Source: Cyanoderma ruficeps (lineage: Eukaryota > Chordata > Aves > Passeriformes > Timaliidae). Taken from it: 64,000 bases of DNA. The stretch lies in the NCBI GenBank assembly GCA_008694505.1, contig VZDJ01000594.1, forward strand, positions 11,802,026 through 11,866,025. Reading direction: 5' to 3'. Made by a program: the position numbers and the translations under genes. The notes under the pieces were generated by a model, which was given only the letters and a program-made list of their open reading frames with translations, did not search any database and was not told where the DNA came from. Positions 40,801-51,401 of the stretch are shown one piece after another (the stretch's first letter is position 1; every line of letters starts with the position of its first letter).

Positions 40801-43800
40801 TTCCACATGCAGCATTTTTTTAATAGATTGGACCTTATTCCGGATTCTCAGACTTCATGCATCTCTGTATGATCAGGAGGCAACATTTGGTCTTCAGACA
40901 CTGAGCAGCTTTCTCATAGGAGCATGGCAAAAACTGGTCACTGTAACATTTATAGTACTTCTAAGGGGGAATTGCCATTTTAATGCTCTTACCAGATGGA
41001 CTTGATTGCCATCAGAATGGGTGGTAGGTATTCAGCAACCCTGAGCAATGAAGTTAAAATCTCCAGTAACTGCAAACTAAAAAAAAAACAGTATGTGATT
41101 CAAACTGAAAGGGGAGGGCACCGTCAGTTCTTTTTCAGTTCTTTTGAGGGATAAATGAAAAAGTTAGATTAAAAAAAAAATCTGTGTTGTTTTAGTTAAT
41201 ATAATCCTTCAAAACAAATTTTTTCGCTTTTTTAGCATATCTGTTCCCTTTTAAAAGATCTATATTATTTTTAACCTAAAATAGCTTCTCAAATTTCATT
41301 AATATTTTCTATTTTTTCCTCTTATGATCAAAGGATATCAAATGATTACTTTCTGACAAGATGACTTTTAGTCTATCTCTCCATCTCTGATTTTCCCCAA
41401 GACCCAATGACAATTCAGCTTCTTAAAAGAAGGAGGAACTGTGTGAGTGAAGCCATTACTTCCACAAACACTGCAAAACATAATTTCTCTGACTTACTTC
41501 ATAACATTCTAGAATGGTGAAAAACTATTTTGCTAACACTGTATACTAGAATCAAATAGGATTATAATTATGTGACAATGCCAACCTAATTAAATTAATT
41601 TGATAATTGCTTTTTATCCTGTCTATATTATATAGTGTCAAAAATTTTGAACAGACCTTATCTGTATGAAACTGAACTTTGTCTGTTTAGAATTAATGAC
41701 AAAGTACTTGTTAGCTTGGATAACAAGAGAATTGGGCCCAGAGTATTTTGATTTTGTAGGTATTTTTAATCTGCATGATGTAACTTACATTTTCAACACA
41801 ATCCACTTACTTGCCCAAAAGATCATGTGATTTTTGTTGTTATATGACACCATTATTTTCCTTAAAATAATTTAGTATACAAATGGCAGCCAAATTATTC
41901 TGTCTCTTTTCCAGATTGACAGATGAGAAACTGTTCCTTAATTTCGAAAGAACAGCCTTAATGTGTTTCATAGTCTAATGGGAGATGGTGAGATGACTTT
42001 TTCAGCCGAATATGTCAAATTGATGGGTTCAGGCTGATGACCCTCCAGGAAAAGAGATGCCAGCTCTGGCAGGGCACTGCACACTCACTGGCAAATATTA
42101 AAATAGGTAATGACTTTTTTCATTCAGAATGGCTTCAGTGTGATGCATCTGATTATTGTAACGGGCCAGAGAGCAGCTTGAACAATTAACATATTTCTAA
42201 CATGAAGTTTTCAGAAGTTGGTTCAATTCATTTTTACAGATGCAGCTGCAGTGAACCACTTCTAACTATAGCTTGTAAATTAAATCAGTGTGCTAAGGTT
42301 AATAGATTAATGATTTTCTCATGAATGCAGTGTGTTGGCAAGGCACAGATATAAACCAAAGGGCAAGGAGAACATAGCACAGTTGCATAAACAATGGAGG
42401 TGTTAAGACTTCATTAGTTTTTCTATACTGAGTGTGTGATAAGAAAAGTCTTGCATCAGTGGAGAAAACAGGGACACATTAGAACCTGCTTTTCCATGAC
42501 TGCAGAAGAGCATACAAAGAACAAAAAGAGCCCCTGGGAAAGGTACAGTTATGATAAATATATTTTTATATAAAGAATATTATAAAATTAAATGGCAGTA
42601 GTTATAGAAAGGGCTTTTAACAACTGCAAAAGCTGCCTGGTAGACTTCATATATTCCTCAGTGCTTTCAGAAGTTTATAATGTTTTACTGAACCCAGTCA
42701 AGTGCCTTAGTATCATCTTAAGTGGAGGCAGTTAGAACCTCACCTAAGTTCTTTACATAAAGAGGAACTCTTTAAATTACAACTTTTTAAAAATAAGACA
42801 AGATTAGTATGATATGTTGTGCTAGGTCAATTGATACAAGCCAAAAAAATAGACAAAAAATGACTAAACTCTGTATTACTGAGTAAACTGTATTTCATTC
42901 ATCTTGTTATAGCCAAAGTTCTCTTTCAAAGGTATGGAAAAAGGAAAGAACAATCAATACTGAGGTAAAAGCCTCCTCTGAATTACATCTCTGTCTGGTC
43001 TGAATCATGAACTGGATTCATGAACTATCATTCAGTTTGAACATCTCCCATGTTAACTGGTCAGGCATGGATAGATAGTACCAATGTTTAAGACAAAACC
43101 ATCAAACATTTAATAGCCAAATTTTAAAGACACATTTCAGCCTACAGATAGAGACTGCTTACACACCACTGCCTGCAACAACTAGGTCAGAATTTGGGGT
43201 GGTCCTGCAAAGCAGATCCCTGGATACACTGAGATAAGGTTGGGTTGACCTGGAAAGTCCCATTAGCAGGAGTTTTTCATAAAGTGATTAGGTGAGCTGA
43301 TTCCAGATGAAATCTTCCTATGTGTTTCCTAGTCTGCATGCTTAGGAAAGCACTGAGAAGGAAATGACTGCCCTAAGGAGTTCAACCCATCATTCACATG
43401 GTTTGAATGAATTTCAAGCACTTCTTATGCAATGAACCGGCACATCAAGAGAGAGAATGGGCTGCCCAAGAAAGTACTTGAAGACCTACTTGAGTGTAAT
43501 TTAACAGCCAAGGCTTTGTCTGAGATTGTAACCTAGCAGTCAGTAATGGGGCATCGTATAAGAGATGCTGGGGCTGATAAGAATCAAAATCACCAAGCTT
43601 GTGGGTAGGAAAATCCTGAATAACAGGAGGAGGAGCAGAGCTGCCTGACTGCTGGCTGAGTGGTTTATCTACACATAGATACCTGTATAGTCACTTAATC
43701 TGACAAATTCCTAAATGCAGGATCGCCCACAGCTACATGGGCCTCATGACAATGTGAGGTGTAATCCCAGGCTTTTCGTTCTCTACTCAACACTACCAGC

Positions 43801-46800
43801 TTTAGTCTGGAACTTTATCTTAGGAAATCAGAGAGACCTTGTGAAGTTTGAAGTAAGGTCTATGTTATACCATCAAATTACCCTTGTGGGTTGCATGGTA
43901 GAGATTTGACAGTTCACACCAGTAGATTAGATATATCTTGTAGGGTCATTCCCACACATTCCTGTCAATTGTGCCAAATATGGATCCCTTTGCAGGTATG
44001 GTTTTCCTTTCTTGCTTTTCCCATGTGTAAATACACAGCAATCAAACACATAGATGCTTAAATTGTTAACCAAAGTCCTGACTGAAAAACCACCAAGAGT
44101 GCAAATACTGGATTTTTTTTTTTCTGGAAACTAATTTAGCAGACAAAAATGACGCCTGAAAAACTAGAAAGCTTGAAGCTTTCTACAAGTTTATTCCATG
44201 TGTCACTGATGGTAGCCACAGAATCACTTAAAAGTATGTTTCCTGGAAGGAGCAAGATCTAAACTCTGAGCTTTCTATGCTGAACAGGAGAAAGTATGTG
44301 GGGGATGAATAAGCCCTTTCCCATCACCATATAAGTTGAATAGCTTGTCAGTTGGAACGTCTTAACATGGTTAGACTTCTAAAGTAGCTTGCTGATAAGT
44401 CTTGCATCTTTATCAAGACTGTCATAATACTGTGTGTTTTCCTTAAAGAACTGTTTTTTGGTGTCACAAAATCATGCCAAAACCTCACTTTACAAAGCAC
44501 ATTTAGTCCTTAGCATTGTAAAGAAGAACTGGAAAGATCTACTTGACTGAAGCTCAGATATAAAAGAAAGTGTAAATAAAACAAAAATTCTTTTAAGCCA
44601 AAGAATTTTGGGGCAGGAAGTGATTCATGACTTTTAGTGGTTCAGATTTGCAATTTATAGAACAAAAGAAATCATTACAACTGTCAGAAAAGTGCATAGT
44701 AAGAATAGGAGAGTGCTTAACCTCAAACAAAGATTTTCACTCCTGGACCTGCCTGCTTCAAAAAAGTGTTCCTCAGCCAAAATGGAAGAGGATAGATTAA
44801 AACTAGGGGGGGGGGGGGAANNNAACCTAGTAAAATTCATTAAGAATCAAGTTTTATTGGAAAAATGCACCTGGAAGAGGTAGTTTAACAAATTTACCAA
44901 CAAATTTAGCATGAATAAGTCACCACTAGCTACGTTAACATACAAGTCAGTTGTACTGCTGTGCCACCAGTGAAGCACAAAGAGAGAGATCTGCTTGCAG
45001 TATTTAAATCAGGAATATTTCTGGGACTTTCACAGGCTGCTGCTTTCTCAGCAGGATGTGATTGATGAGAATGAGACAGGTAGCAATTGTCATTCTATTG
45101 CAAAAATTCCTTATCTGTAAGTTTATGAGCAAAACTGGAATTTGATGAATTTCAGGTCATGACACTAAAGCATTTCTTTCCCATCATTCTGGCTTTTAGA
45201 AACATACTTTCCAACAAAAGACAATTTGATTTGTGTGTTCTATTCTTGATTTAGTCAACTCATTCTGATGGTCAGAAATTTTATGAAAAGACATGTTTCC
45301 CCACAATCCTTTGATTTCTGTTTGTCATGGTAACCAGTGGCAGTAAATAACAACAGTGTTTAAACACTTTCAGAACCAGATTGTAGCTGGACAAGGGCCA
45401 GTATAACAGGGAGAGGAAGTTTTGCAAGGACAATTTAGCAACAGAAAACACAAAAGATGTCCTTGAAACAAAGGGAAACAATCAAAACAGGTGTAACAAC
45501 ATCTATTGAAACACAGACATCTGAGCACTCGATATGAAAAGAAGAGCAGAATAAAGAGGGTAAAAGAAGGCCAAAGCCATTGCTGAGGTAAAAATTCCTT
45601 CAGTAAACTGGATGTCTTTTTTTGCCTCAGAAAGTGGAGATTCAGTCCTACCATAATGCATGGTATTTCTGACACAGACTGAGTTTGCAGAGGCCGTGCT
45701 GAGGTTCCTGGCCAAACATGGATTCCCTTCTGGACAGCACTGCTGTTTCACTCCTCCTCAGGGAAGATGGTCTCATTCCATCACACACACCTGGCACGTT
45801 CCTCAGTCGTATTTTGGGAAGGCGCACACTGCTTGAACCTCAAACAATCCCAATACTGTCACCCCTGCCTAGCAGTACTGTAATATTGCGATGAATCACA
45901 TAGATATTTTTGGACAAAATGAAATTTCAGAGAGATTGAAAGAGGGATTAAGGGAGTCTCTGTGCCCTCCATCAACATTGCTCCAAAACTGATCTGGGGA
46001 GCAGACCTTGACCACCTGGTCATTGGTGGTAGTTGCAATGTTCTGGCACTTCAACTGATGCAACAAAAGGCTGGCTGGGAGGATAGCAAACCTGTTCTGT
46101 GGTCAAAAGGAGACACTCAAAGGAGTAGTCAGACCCTGGTTCTTGTAGCAAAATGGGAACTGTGGTGAGAGAAGCCACATCACCGTGTCAGCTGGTTTCT
46201 GAAGGGACAGCACTGCCAGCTTAGCAAGTCAGTGCCAGCTATACCATAGCTCAAGATGAGTCCTGCTTTCTGTCACAAGCTTAGAAAGATGGCAATGAAA
46301 ACTTTTCTGCAAAGTGATGATACTGTAATCCATTATCAAAAAGCACTCTGATGGCAAGTACTAGAGATAAGGCACCTGCTTGTTATCTGAATCTGAGAGG
46401 CACCTGAGAATGCCAGGTACGAGCAGAGAGTTACTCATAAACCTTTTTTAAATTAAGGGGCTAATGATTTGATCTGGAATTAATGTTTGGCAGCAAGCTG
46501 TGTGGCTTGGGATGCACTTTGGAATTCGCACCTTCAAGTATTTGATTGCTGTAGAGGAGCCTGCTTTTTTGGCACGCAGCATGTATTTGGTGTGTAAAGA
46601 AATACAGAGCATTTTGACCTTGAGGTAATTAATCTCTTCTGAGCGTGTGAGTTTTGAATAGACATAAGACATAATAACAGTTTTTAAAATACAGAAGATG
46701 TGCTCAATCTTTCCATCAGTATATAGATGGAAGAAAATACAGAAAGGATCTCTGGGGGAAAGAAAAGTACTCTTGCTTTCTGGAAAAAGCACCTCCCATG

Positions 46801-49800
46801 TTTGAGAAGAGGTGAATCCTCTGAATTTCAGCTCTCCTCTATGTGTTGCAAACTGATGTTAGAGACTGGATATGAGCAAGGAGAAAACTGATGATAGTGT
46901 TTTGTCCTTGAATCATACATACAGATATAGCAAAAAGCATTCCAGGTATCAGCCATAGTGCCACTCTTGAGTTTATAGAAGGATTTGGAGTTACATTTTC
47001 AACTTTTCCAGACAACTTTTCTATGTGCTGCATTTACCAAGGGGAAATTGAAAAAAAAAAAGACCTCACATAAAGCCTTTTTTCTTGTTCCAAAGCCAGT
47101 GTAATTTAGAATTATATAAATCATACAAAACTGAACAGAGACATGAGTGTCCTGTCATTAACCTAACAAAGAAGACCTCAAGGAGTTTTTCACCCTCTCA
47201 GATGTCCACACAACTAGGTGGGCTGATAATAGTGGCATGAAATAAAGAGCAGAAAACAATTCAGAGTTCTGTCCTGATCAACTGAGTGGAAGCTGGTGAA
47301 GAAATGCTTGTTGTATGTTTTTACTTTCACTTAAGGTCTATATCAAACAGTTAAGAGGGAAATATTCCCACTGAGTTTTAGGATATTTTTTCATCTCTCC
47401 TTTAAAAAGCTTTGGCCATTCATTAGTTGTTTTGGGCATTCTTATTAAGTTCTATAAGTAAGATCAAAGTGAAACTCAAACTCTAGCTGCTCTTTCAGCA
47501 GCTTACATTTCAGACCAGTTTCTTACTTCTCAAAAAAATGTGGTCAGGTACTTCTCTTTTGCATTTGTATTGCAAAGGTTTTTTGGTTTATTGGGGGGGG
47601 TGGGTTATAAATTATAATGAAAATAATGTTATTTGATTTATCAGCACTGAAATCAGACTTACTCTAAGTGGGGACTGTGTTTTATACTATGCACGTGAGA
47701 GGTTTGACATGATTTCAGATGTAAGCTGAAAACAAAACAAATGCAAAGATTAAAAACAAGGCATTGCAGACAAATATATATTAATTGAAATCAATACACA
47801 TAGAATAATTTGCACCAAATCAAGATCCAGACCATACTCTGGATGGGCCATAAATGGGAAAATAAATAGACATCAACCTTTTTTTTCCCAAAACTACCTT
47901 TCAGAGAGTAATCACAGTACCTAAATGCTCTTAATTTAAGCATTCACTGGAGGATGCTACAGGTAAGTGCTCATAATAAACAGTAGGTGTTTCCCTGAGG
48001 GCCATAATGATTTGCATAATGTGCTAGCTCTTTCTTTCCCAGTGTTATGATGGTAGAAAACTGTTACAGTAAGGCTAGCTGTAATGTGAAGTTTCATAAA
48101 TGTCTTCTGCTAACAAGCAATACTAAATTCTGAGTTTCACCGGTTAAAATAATACAACACTACCAGTGCAGCCACTGCTCCTCTATATGATCCAATTTCT
48201 TTCTTATAACTAACTTTTTATGTTCTATTCTATTTATAGATGGAGAGGTGGAGAGCCCCACAGCTGGAGCAGATGTGGCTGTTATTGGAGGTGAGTAGCA
48301 GACCATACTAAGCAGCCCCATAAGAATTAAAACAGCAGGTTTGTTGATTTCTTGCTTTTTGCAAAGCCCCTATTTTGCTGACAAGACAACAGGAGCGGCA
48401 CAATTAGAGTTAATTAGGCCAGTGGGAAATCTGCTCCCAGAGGGGTTATTGGCAAGATAACAAGATGAGATAATGAGCATAAACCATGTACTGAGTAGTA
48501 CCACTCTCTTCCATTCCCCATTTTAGGACAAAACACCAAGCAGTCCAACAGAAAAGTCAGTCTCTGATTTCCTTCAGTATTCACTGGGTCAAGCTTGTCC
48601 TTTAGTACAGAACTGATGTAGCACCTTTGATTTGAGCCATGTTAGCTTATACCAGCTGACCCTTTATTGCAACAAAATTCACCACACTGTATTTCCTGGT
48701 GTTCCATTAAAACTCTCTCATGCATTTAAACTAAATACAGTTGTCAGAATAAATGAGGAAAGCTATGTTCACGGAGTGAACCTGTCTTTTTATTTTTATT
48801 GTGTTTGTTCATTTCCATGCTAACACACTAATTTCAGTCATTCACGAGGGGTTATACCAATCATTAGTGCAAATTGGTGAGGTTCTGCTATATTTCCCTT
48901 AGGTCCCATCTCCTGTAACTTTAATTTCAGCTTTCTATGAACAAGTAGCAGGTAAATTGATTTGTACTTAGTCCCCTAGGCTTATTAATACTGTGCTACA
49001 TCTAAAGCCTATTAGAGCCTCTTGTGTCAAGGGATACCAGTGAGGTCCTAAAAATTGATGAAGCCCACACTGCAACCATGATATTATTTTAAACTTGAAC
49101 TTCTTTGTATAAGCAATTTCATTTCTGCTGGCAGTAACTTCACACTCCAGAAACGAGCACCATGAAGTCTGGAGGATAATGTTAAGGCATATCTTTAAAG
49201 ACAGAGTTATAATCTTTATTTTCCCTGCTAATATTCTGTCTATTCCTATGTTCTTATGCCTGTAGGTTATCCCCACTCAGTTTATTGATGCTGATAAATC
49301 CAAACTTTTGGAGATACCCTTTCTTGCGACTTATCTTGAATATAAGATGCAGAAAAGGGATACTCTCTTTTCTTCCCCTCATTGTCTCTGCAGCATAGTA
49401 GGCATTTTCAGGGAGCAATTCTTCTGATGAAACATAAAATTCACTTCTATAAGAAATGACCACACACACCCGCCCTTCACTGACAGCAGAGGAAGCCCTA
49501 GAATGTTCTGTTCTAGCTAATTTTATTTTTTATTTCTTAAATGTTTGGCTAATTCCTGGATTTTTATGAATATAGAATCAGCTCAGTATCATGTATAACA
49601 TTTATAAGCAGTATCACATATAACATTTATAAGCACATCCTGGATCCATGCAAAAAATCATGTTTAAAAAATTATGAAAGTCACACAAGTTGGATAAAAT
49701 TCAAAATACTTTTTTTTTCAGTATTTATAAGTGAATAGTTTGATCTGGAAGGAAAAGGATAGAGTTTGTAGGGGGGGTTTTAAGAATGGCCTTTTTCATG

Positions 49801-50776
49801 GACTCGTCACTCTTTGGACTTGTCAAGACTTGTCCCTTTTATGGACTTCTGCCTTTCACAATGGAAAAGGATCTTGAATTTACTTTCTTTCACTAGGAGT
49901 GTTTCCATACACCATTTAGTCCTACACACATTGGGGTCATCTATAGAAATTTTTGTCCACTCAACACATAGCTGGAAATTAGCCTTAGTCCAGGAGACAA
50001 GAAAGATCTACCCAGAATCCCTTCTTTCTCACAGGTGTCACTTCCACATTCATTGCAATCAAACTTTCTTAATTAGAGCACAGAATGAAATGGCAGCTTG
50101 CAAACAGAGAGCAGTTGCAGAATCACGCAGCTCCTGCTATTTTTGAATGTCTCCTATGAAATACTCAGTTCCCTGAACATTTCCTGAAATTGAGAACACT
50201 TGAGAAGACAGGGTTGGGTTGTCTGCAACACTCCCCATCCTGGGTGGATGCTACCAGAAGGATGAAAGAAACCTATTGGTTTTCCTTTATGTTCTTCTAT
50301 TTCTCCTCTTTTTGTAATGAACTTTTAGTTCCAATATGTTCAACCAAATCAAGCCATTGATTTGAGGGAAAACTAGTGAGAATTTTTCCCGTATTCCTGC
50401 AGTACCTATATCCCATCTTGTTTTTTGCAGCATGTTCTGACTCTGGCCGCTGCAACACACAAACCCCTTATGACACACGGGCTTTTCCCCACCAAGCAGC
50501 TCAAGTCACGATGTCTGGCTGTGAAACACTTCTTGTATTTTATCACTGGTGGTAAATTTAGGTGGTCTCTCTCCTCTAGGTGTGATTGCTGCCGTGGTAT
50601 TCGTCCTCATTTGCCTGCTGGTGGTGATGGTGAGGTACATGTACAGGCACAAGGGCACCTACCACACCAACGAGGCCAAGGGAACGGAGTTTGCCGAGAG
50701 CGCGGATGCTGCTCTGAAAAACGACCCCGCTCTCCAGGAAGCAGTGGATGACAGCAAAAAGGAATATTTCATCTGA
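22821..50776 (+). CDS. GYPC: Glycophorin C, whole gene model (three coding exons)
   Basis: Single-pass membrane sialoglycoprotein that anchors the red-cell membrane skeleton through protein 4.1 and MPP1 (p55). The model joins 22821-22854, 48240-48290 and 50580-50776; both introns are phase 1 and GT-AG, and the sum of 282 nt gives 93 residues plus TGA. Visible parts are an extracellular stretch of residues 1-29 with sequon N6-A-T8 and a few Ser/Thr for O-glycans, a membrane helix at about 24-46, a basic juxtamembrane 4.1-binding segment at about 47-66, and a C-terminal EYFI PDZ ligand. There is no signal peptide, as expected for a type III (N-out) glycophorin. Human GYPC has 128 residues and four exons, so the bird product is shorter, all in the ectodomain. 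I cannot exclude a further small phase 1-1 exon inside the 25-kb intron 1. The family call is very sure because the tail is nearly identical to human; the exon 1 assignment is slightly less sure. Confidence 0.93.
22898..22903 (-). promoter_or_regulatory. GATA motif just inside GYPC intron 1
   Basis: TTATCA (TGATAA on the minus strand) lies 44 bp past the exon 1 donor, next to a C-rich run (22868-22880). A further AGATAG is at 23245-23250, beside a TGCTGAC half-site of the MARE/NF-E2 type at 23229-23235. Together with the upstream pair these put several erythroid-type motifs within about 700 bp around exon 1. Function is inferred only from motif type and position. Confidence 0.2.
23034..23070. 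repeat. (GT)n microsatellite with one unresolved base
   Basis: About 18 GT units, with an N at 23047 and one GC interruption, inside GYPC intron 1 about 180 bp past the exon 1 donor. Likely length-polymorphic. Confidence 0.95.
23648..23670. repeat. 10-bp direct duplication
   Basis: CTTATGTGAT occurs twice in a row, followed by CTT, right after a T-tract. Looks like a simple replication slip. Confidence 0.85.
28242..28278. repeat. (TTTCC)n pyrimidine microsatellite
   Basis: Several TTTCC units with small variations on the + strand, intron 1 of GYPC. Confidence 0.9.
28648..28676. repeat. Inverted repeat of alternating purine-pyrimidine bases
   Basis: Perfect 11-bp arms TATATACACAC (28648-28658) and GTGTGTATATA (28666-28676) around a 7-nt loop. 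Such sequence can form a cruciform or Z-DNA and often arises from CA/TA microsatellites. Confidence 0.85.
30551..30679 (+). mobile_element. CR1 LINE 3'-end fragment, sense to GYPC
   Basis: Sense copy: 'ctgggactttgagcaacacg', then 'gtctagtggaagatgtcact' and 'ggtctttaaggccccttccaac', ending in a degraded octamer tail (ccatgagtacatgattca). The only CR1 copy in the window on the + strand; it lies in intron 1. Confidence 0.9.
36764..36783. repeat. (AATA)n short microsatellite
   Basis: Four to five tetranucleotide units in intron 1 of GYPC. Confidence 0.85.
38009..38150 (-). mobile_element. Degraded CR1 3'-end fragment
   Basis: The + strand shows 'acagaatagctgcagttgga' followed by 'tatcatctaggccaactgg', matching the layout of the inverted CR1 terminus, but with many substitutions. 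The right boundary is vague. Confidence 0.5.
44806..44823. other. G-run and 3-base assembly gap
   Basis: Thirteen G residues, two A, then NNN at 44821-44823. The unresolved bases probably reflect sequencing trouble at the homopolymer. It lies in intron 1 and does not affect the coding model. Confidence 0.95.
48240..48290 (+). CDS. GYPC: GYPC exon 2 (membrane-proximal ectodomain)
   Basis: 51-nt exon preceded by a CTAAC branch-point match (48210-48214), a pyrimidine-rich tract and tatttatag, and followed by gtgagt. It encodes [16 protein letters not shown] and leaves one G that completes Gly29 with exon 3. It enters and leaves in phase 1, so it is symmetric. The end, A-D-V-A-V-I-G-G leading into V-I-A-A-V, aligns with the human stretch just before the membrane helix (D-I-V-V-I-A-G, then V-I-A-A-V), so it corresponds to human exon 3. 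It is shorter than the human exon 3 contribution of about 28 residues. Too short to show up as an open reading frame by itself. Confidence 0.93.
48455..48473 (+). promoter_or_regulatory. Paired GATA motifs in GYPC intron 2
   Basis: Two AGATAA sites (48455-48460 and 48468-48473) lie on the same strand 13 bp apart, about 165 bp downstream of exon 2. WGATAR pairs at about one-turn spacing are seen in erythroid enhancers. The motif match is direct; enhancer activity is a guess. Confidence 0.2.
49585..49634. repeat. 25-bp tandem duplication in GYPC intron 2
   Basis: Units 49585-49609 and 49610-49634 differ at two positions (ATG versus ACA in the middle). Recent local duplication; no feature attached. 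Confidence 0.9.
50580..50776 (+). CDS. GYPC: GYPC exon 3 (membrane helix and cytoplasmic tail)
   Basis: The acceptor is a pyrimidine-rich tract ending ctcctctag; the exon starts at G50580 and the stop TGA is at 50774-50776. It encodes the [17 protein letters not shown] helix, then [20 protein letters not shown] (residues 47-66), the segment known in human GYPC to bind the FERM domain of protein 4.1R, then A-E-S-A-D-A-A-L and finally K-K-E-Y-F-I. The last residues are a PDZ ligand, bound by MPP1 in humans. Residues 47-74 look the same as human; the differences fall mainly in residues 75-88. An ATG at 50549 gives a longer open frame into this exon, but 50549-50579 is intron and holds the acceptor. 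CASPR (CNTNAP) proteins have a similar tail ([10 protein letters not shown]), but the remainder matches GYPC better. Confidence 0.97.
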
Positions 50777-51071
50777 GAGGCGAGGATTTCCATGGAGACG
50801 TCCCTGAGGGAATCAATCAGAAATATAACGTCAACGGAAGTACTAAGAGATGGATAATATGAGGATACAGGCGAGCATCCTAATTGAAAAGTATCTGCCT
50901 ACTTTTTTTTGTCACGGAGTTGTTTCTTTTCCTCTAGCAGTGAAGAACTAAATGCCAGATACTTGCCTGTTGATTTTATTAGCAACACAGCTGGTCACAG
51001 TTGAAATCAATATCAGATAAGAAGAAACAAAATCTCGGTGTGAGTGATACACCAAAACCAGATAAAGATAG

Positions 51072-51094
51072 CAAATGTCAAGCCTTGACATTTG
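51072..51094 (+). repeat. Near-perfect palindrome in GYPC 3' UTR
   Basis: Arms CAAATGTCAAG (51072-51082) and CTTGACATTTG (51084-51094) around a single C. In RNA the inner pairs must open to form a loop, leaving a stem of about 9-10 bp. Function unknown. Confidence 0.85.
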
Positions 51095-51395
51095 GTGAAA
51101 ATAGCAGATGCCAAATGAAAACATCCTCTTAGAGTTAATGATGCATCCTATTCTGATACGATGAAGAACTACCTGAAATTGAATTTCAAATGGTAACAGA
51201 ACAAACATTAAACTAGATAAAGGTGATCTAGCCTGAAAAAAATACATCTATAGCCCAGATATCCCCCCCCATCCCCTTAAATGTGCATTTTTATTGGCAC
51301 GGGGGGGGGGTTATTTTGTTTGTTTGGGGATTTACACTGGGATTTTTTTAATTTTTGAGTTTTATATATATATAAAATCAAAGACACTTCAAAGA

Positions 51396-51401
51396 AATAA
51401 A
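51396..51401 (+). terminator. GYPC: Candidate GYPC polyadenylation signal AATAAA
   Basis: First canonical AATAAA after the stop codon, 620 bp downstream. A weaker variant ATTAAA is at 51207-51212, and another AATAAA is at 52842. Which is used cannot be read from the sequence. Confidence 0.5.

Larger units (their letters stand above)
22855..48239 (+). other. GYPC: GYPC intron 1 (about 25.4 kb)
   Basis: GT-AG intron between exons 1 and 2. It contains a GT microsatellite (23034), a TTTCC repeat (28242), a hairpin-forming repeat (28648), a sense CR1 tail (30551), a degraded antisense CR1 piece (38009) and a G-run next to a 3-base assembly gap (44821). I found no exon with convincing sequence support, but a symmetric phase-1 exon of 50-90 nt could be missed by eye. 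From about 38.2 to 48.2 kb I recognise no interspersed repeat. Open frames in the intron are short and unrecognised. Confidence 0.85.
48291..50579 (+). other. GYPC: GYPC intron 2 (about 2.3 kb)
   Basis: GT-AG intron of phase 1 between the ectodomain exon and the membrane/tail exon. It holds a pair of GATA motifs near its 5' end and a 25-bp direct duplication at 49585-49634. Open frames within it (such as 49814-50146) look random in composition. No recognisable transposon. Confidence 0.9.

Noticed and set aside
50549..50776. Open frame of 75 codons taken as a complete small membrane protein
   Set aside because: The first 31 nt are intron 2 and contain the acceptor; the true N-terminus comes from upstream exons.
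50580..50776. Last exon of a contactin-associated protein (CNTNAP family)
   Set aside because: The tail shares [10 protein letters not shown] with CASPRs, but the [14 protein letters not shown] stretch, the KEYFI end and the upstream small exons match glycophorin C better.
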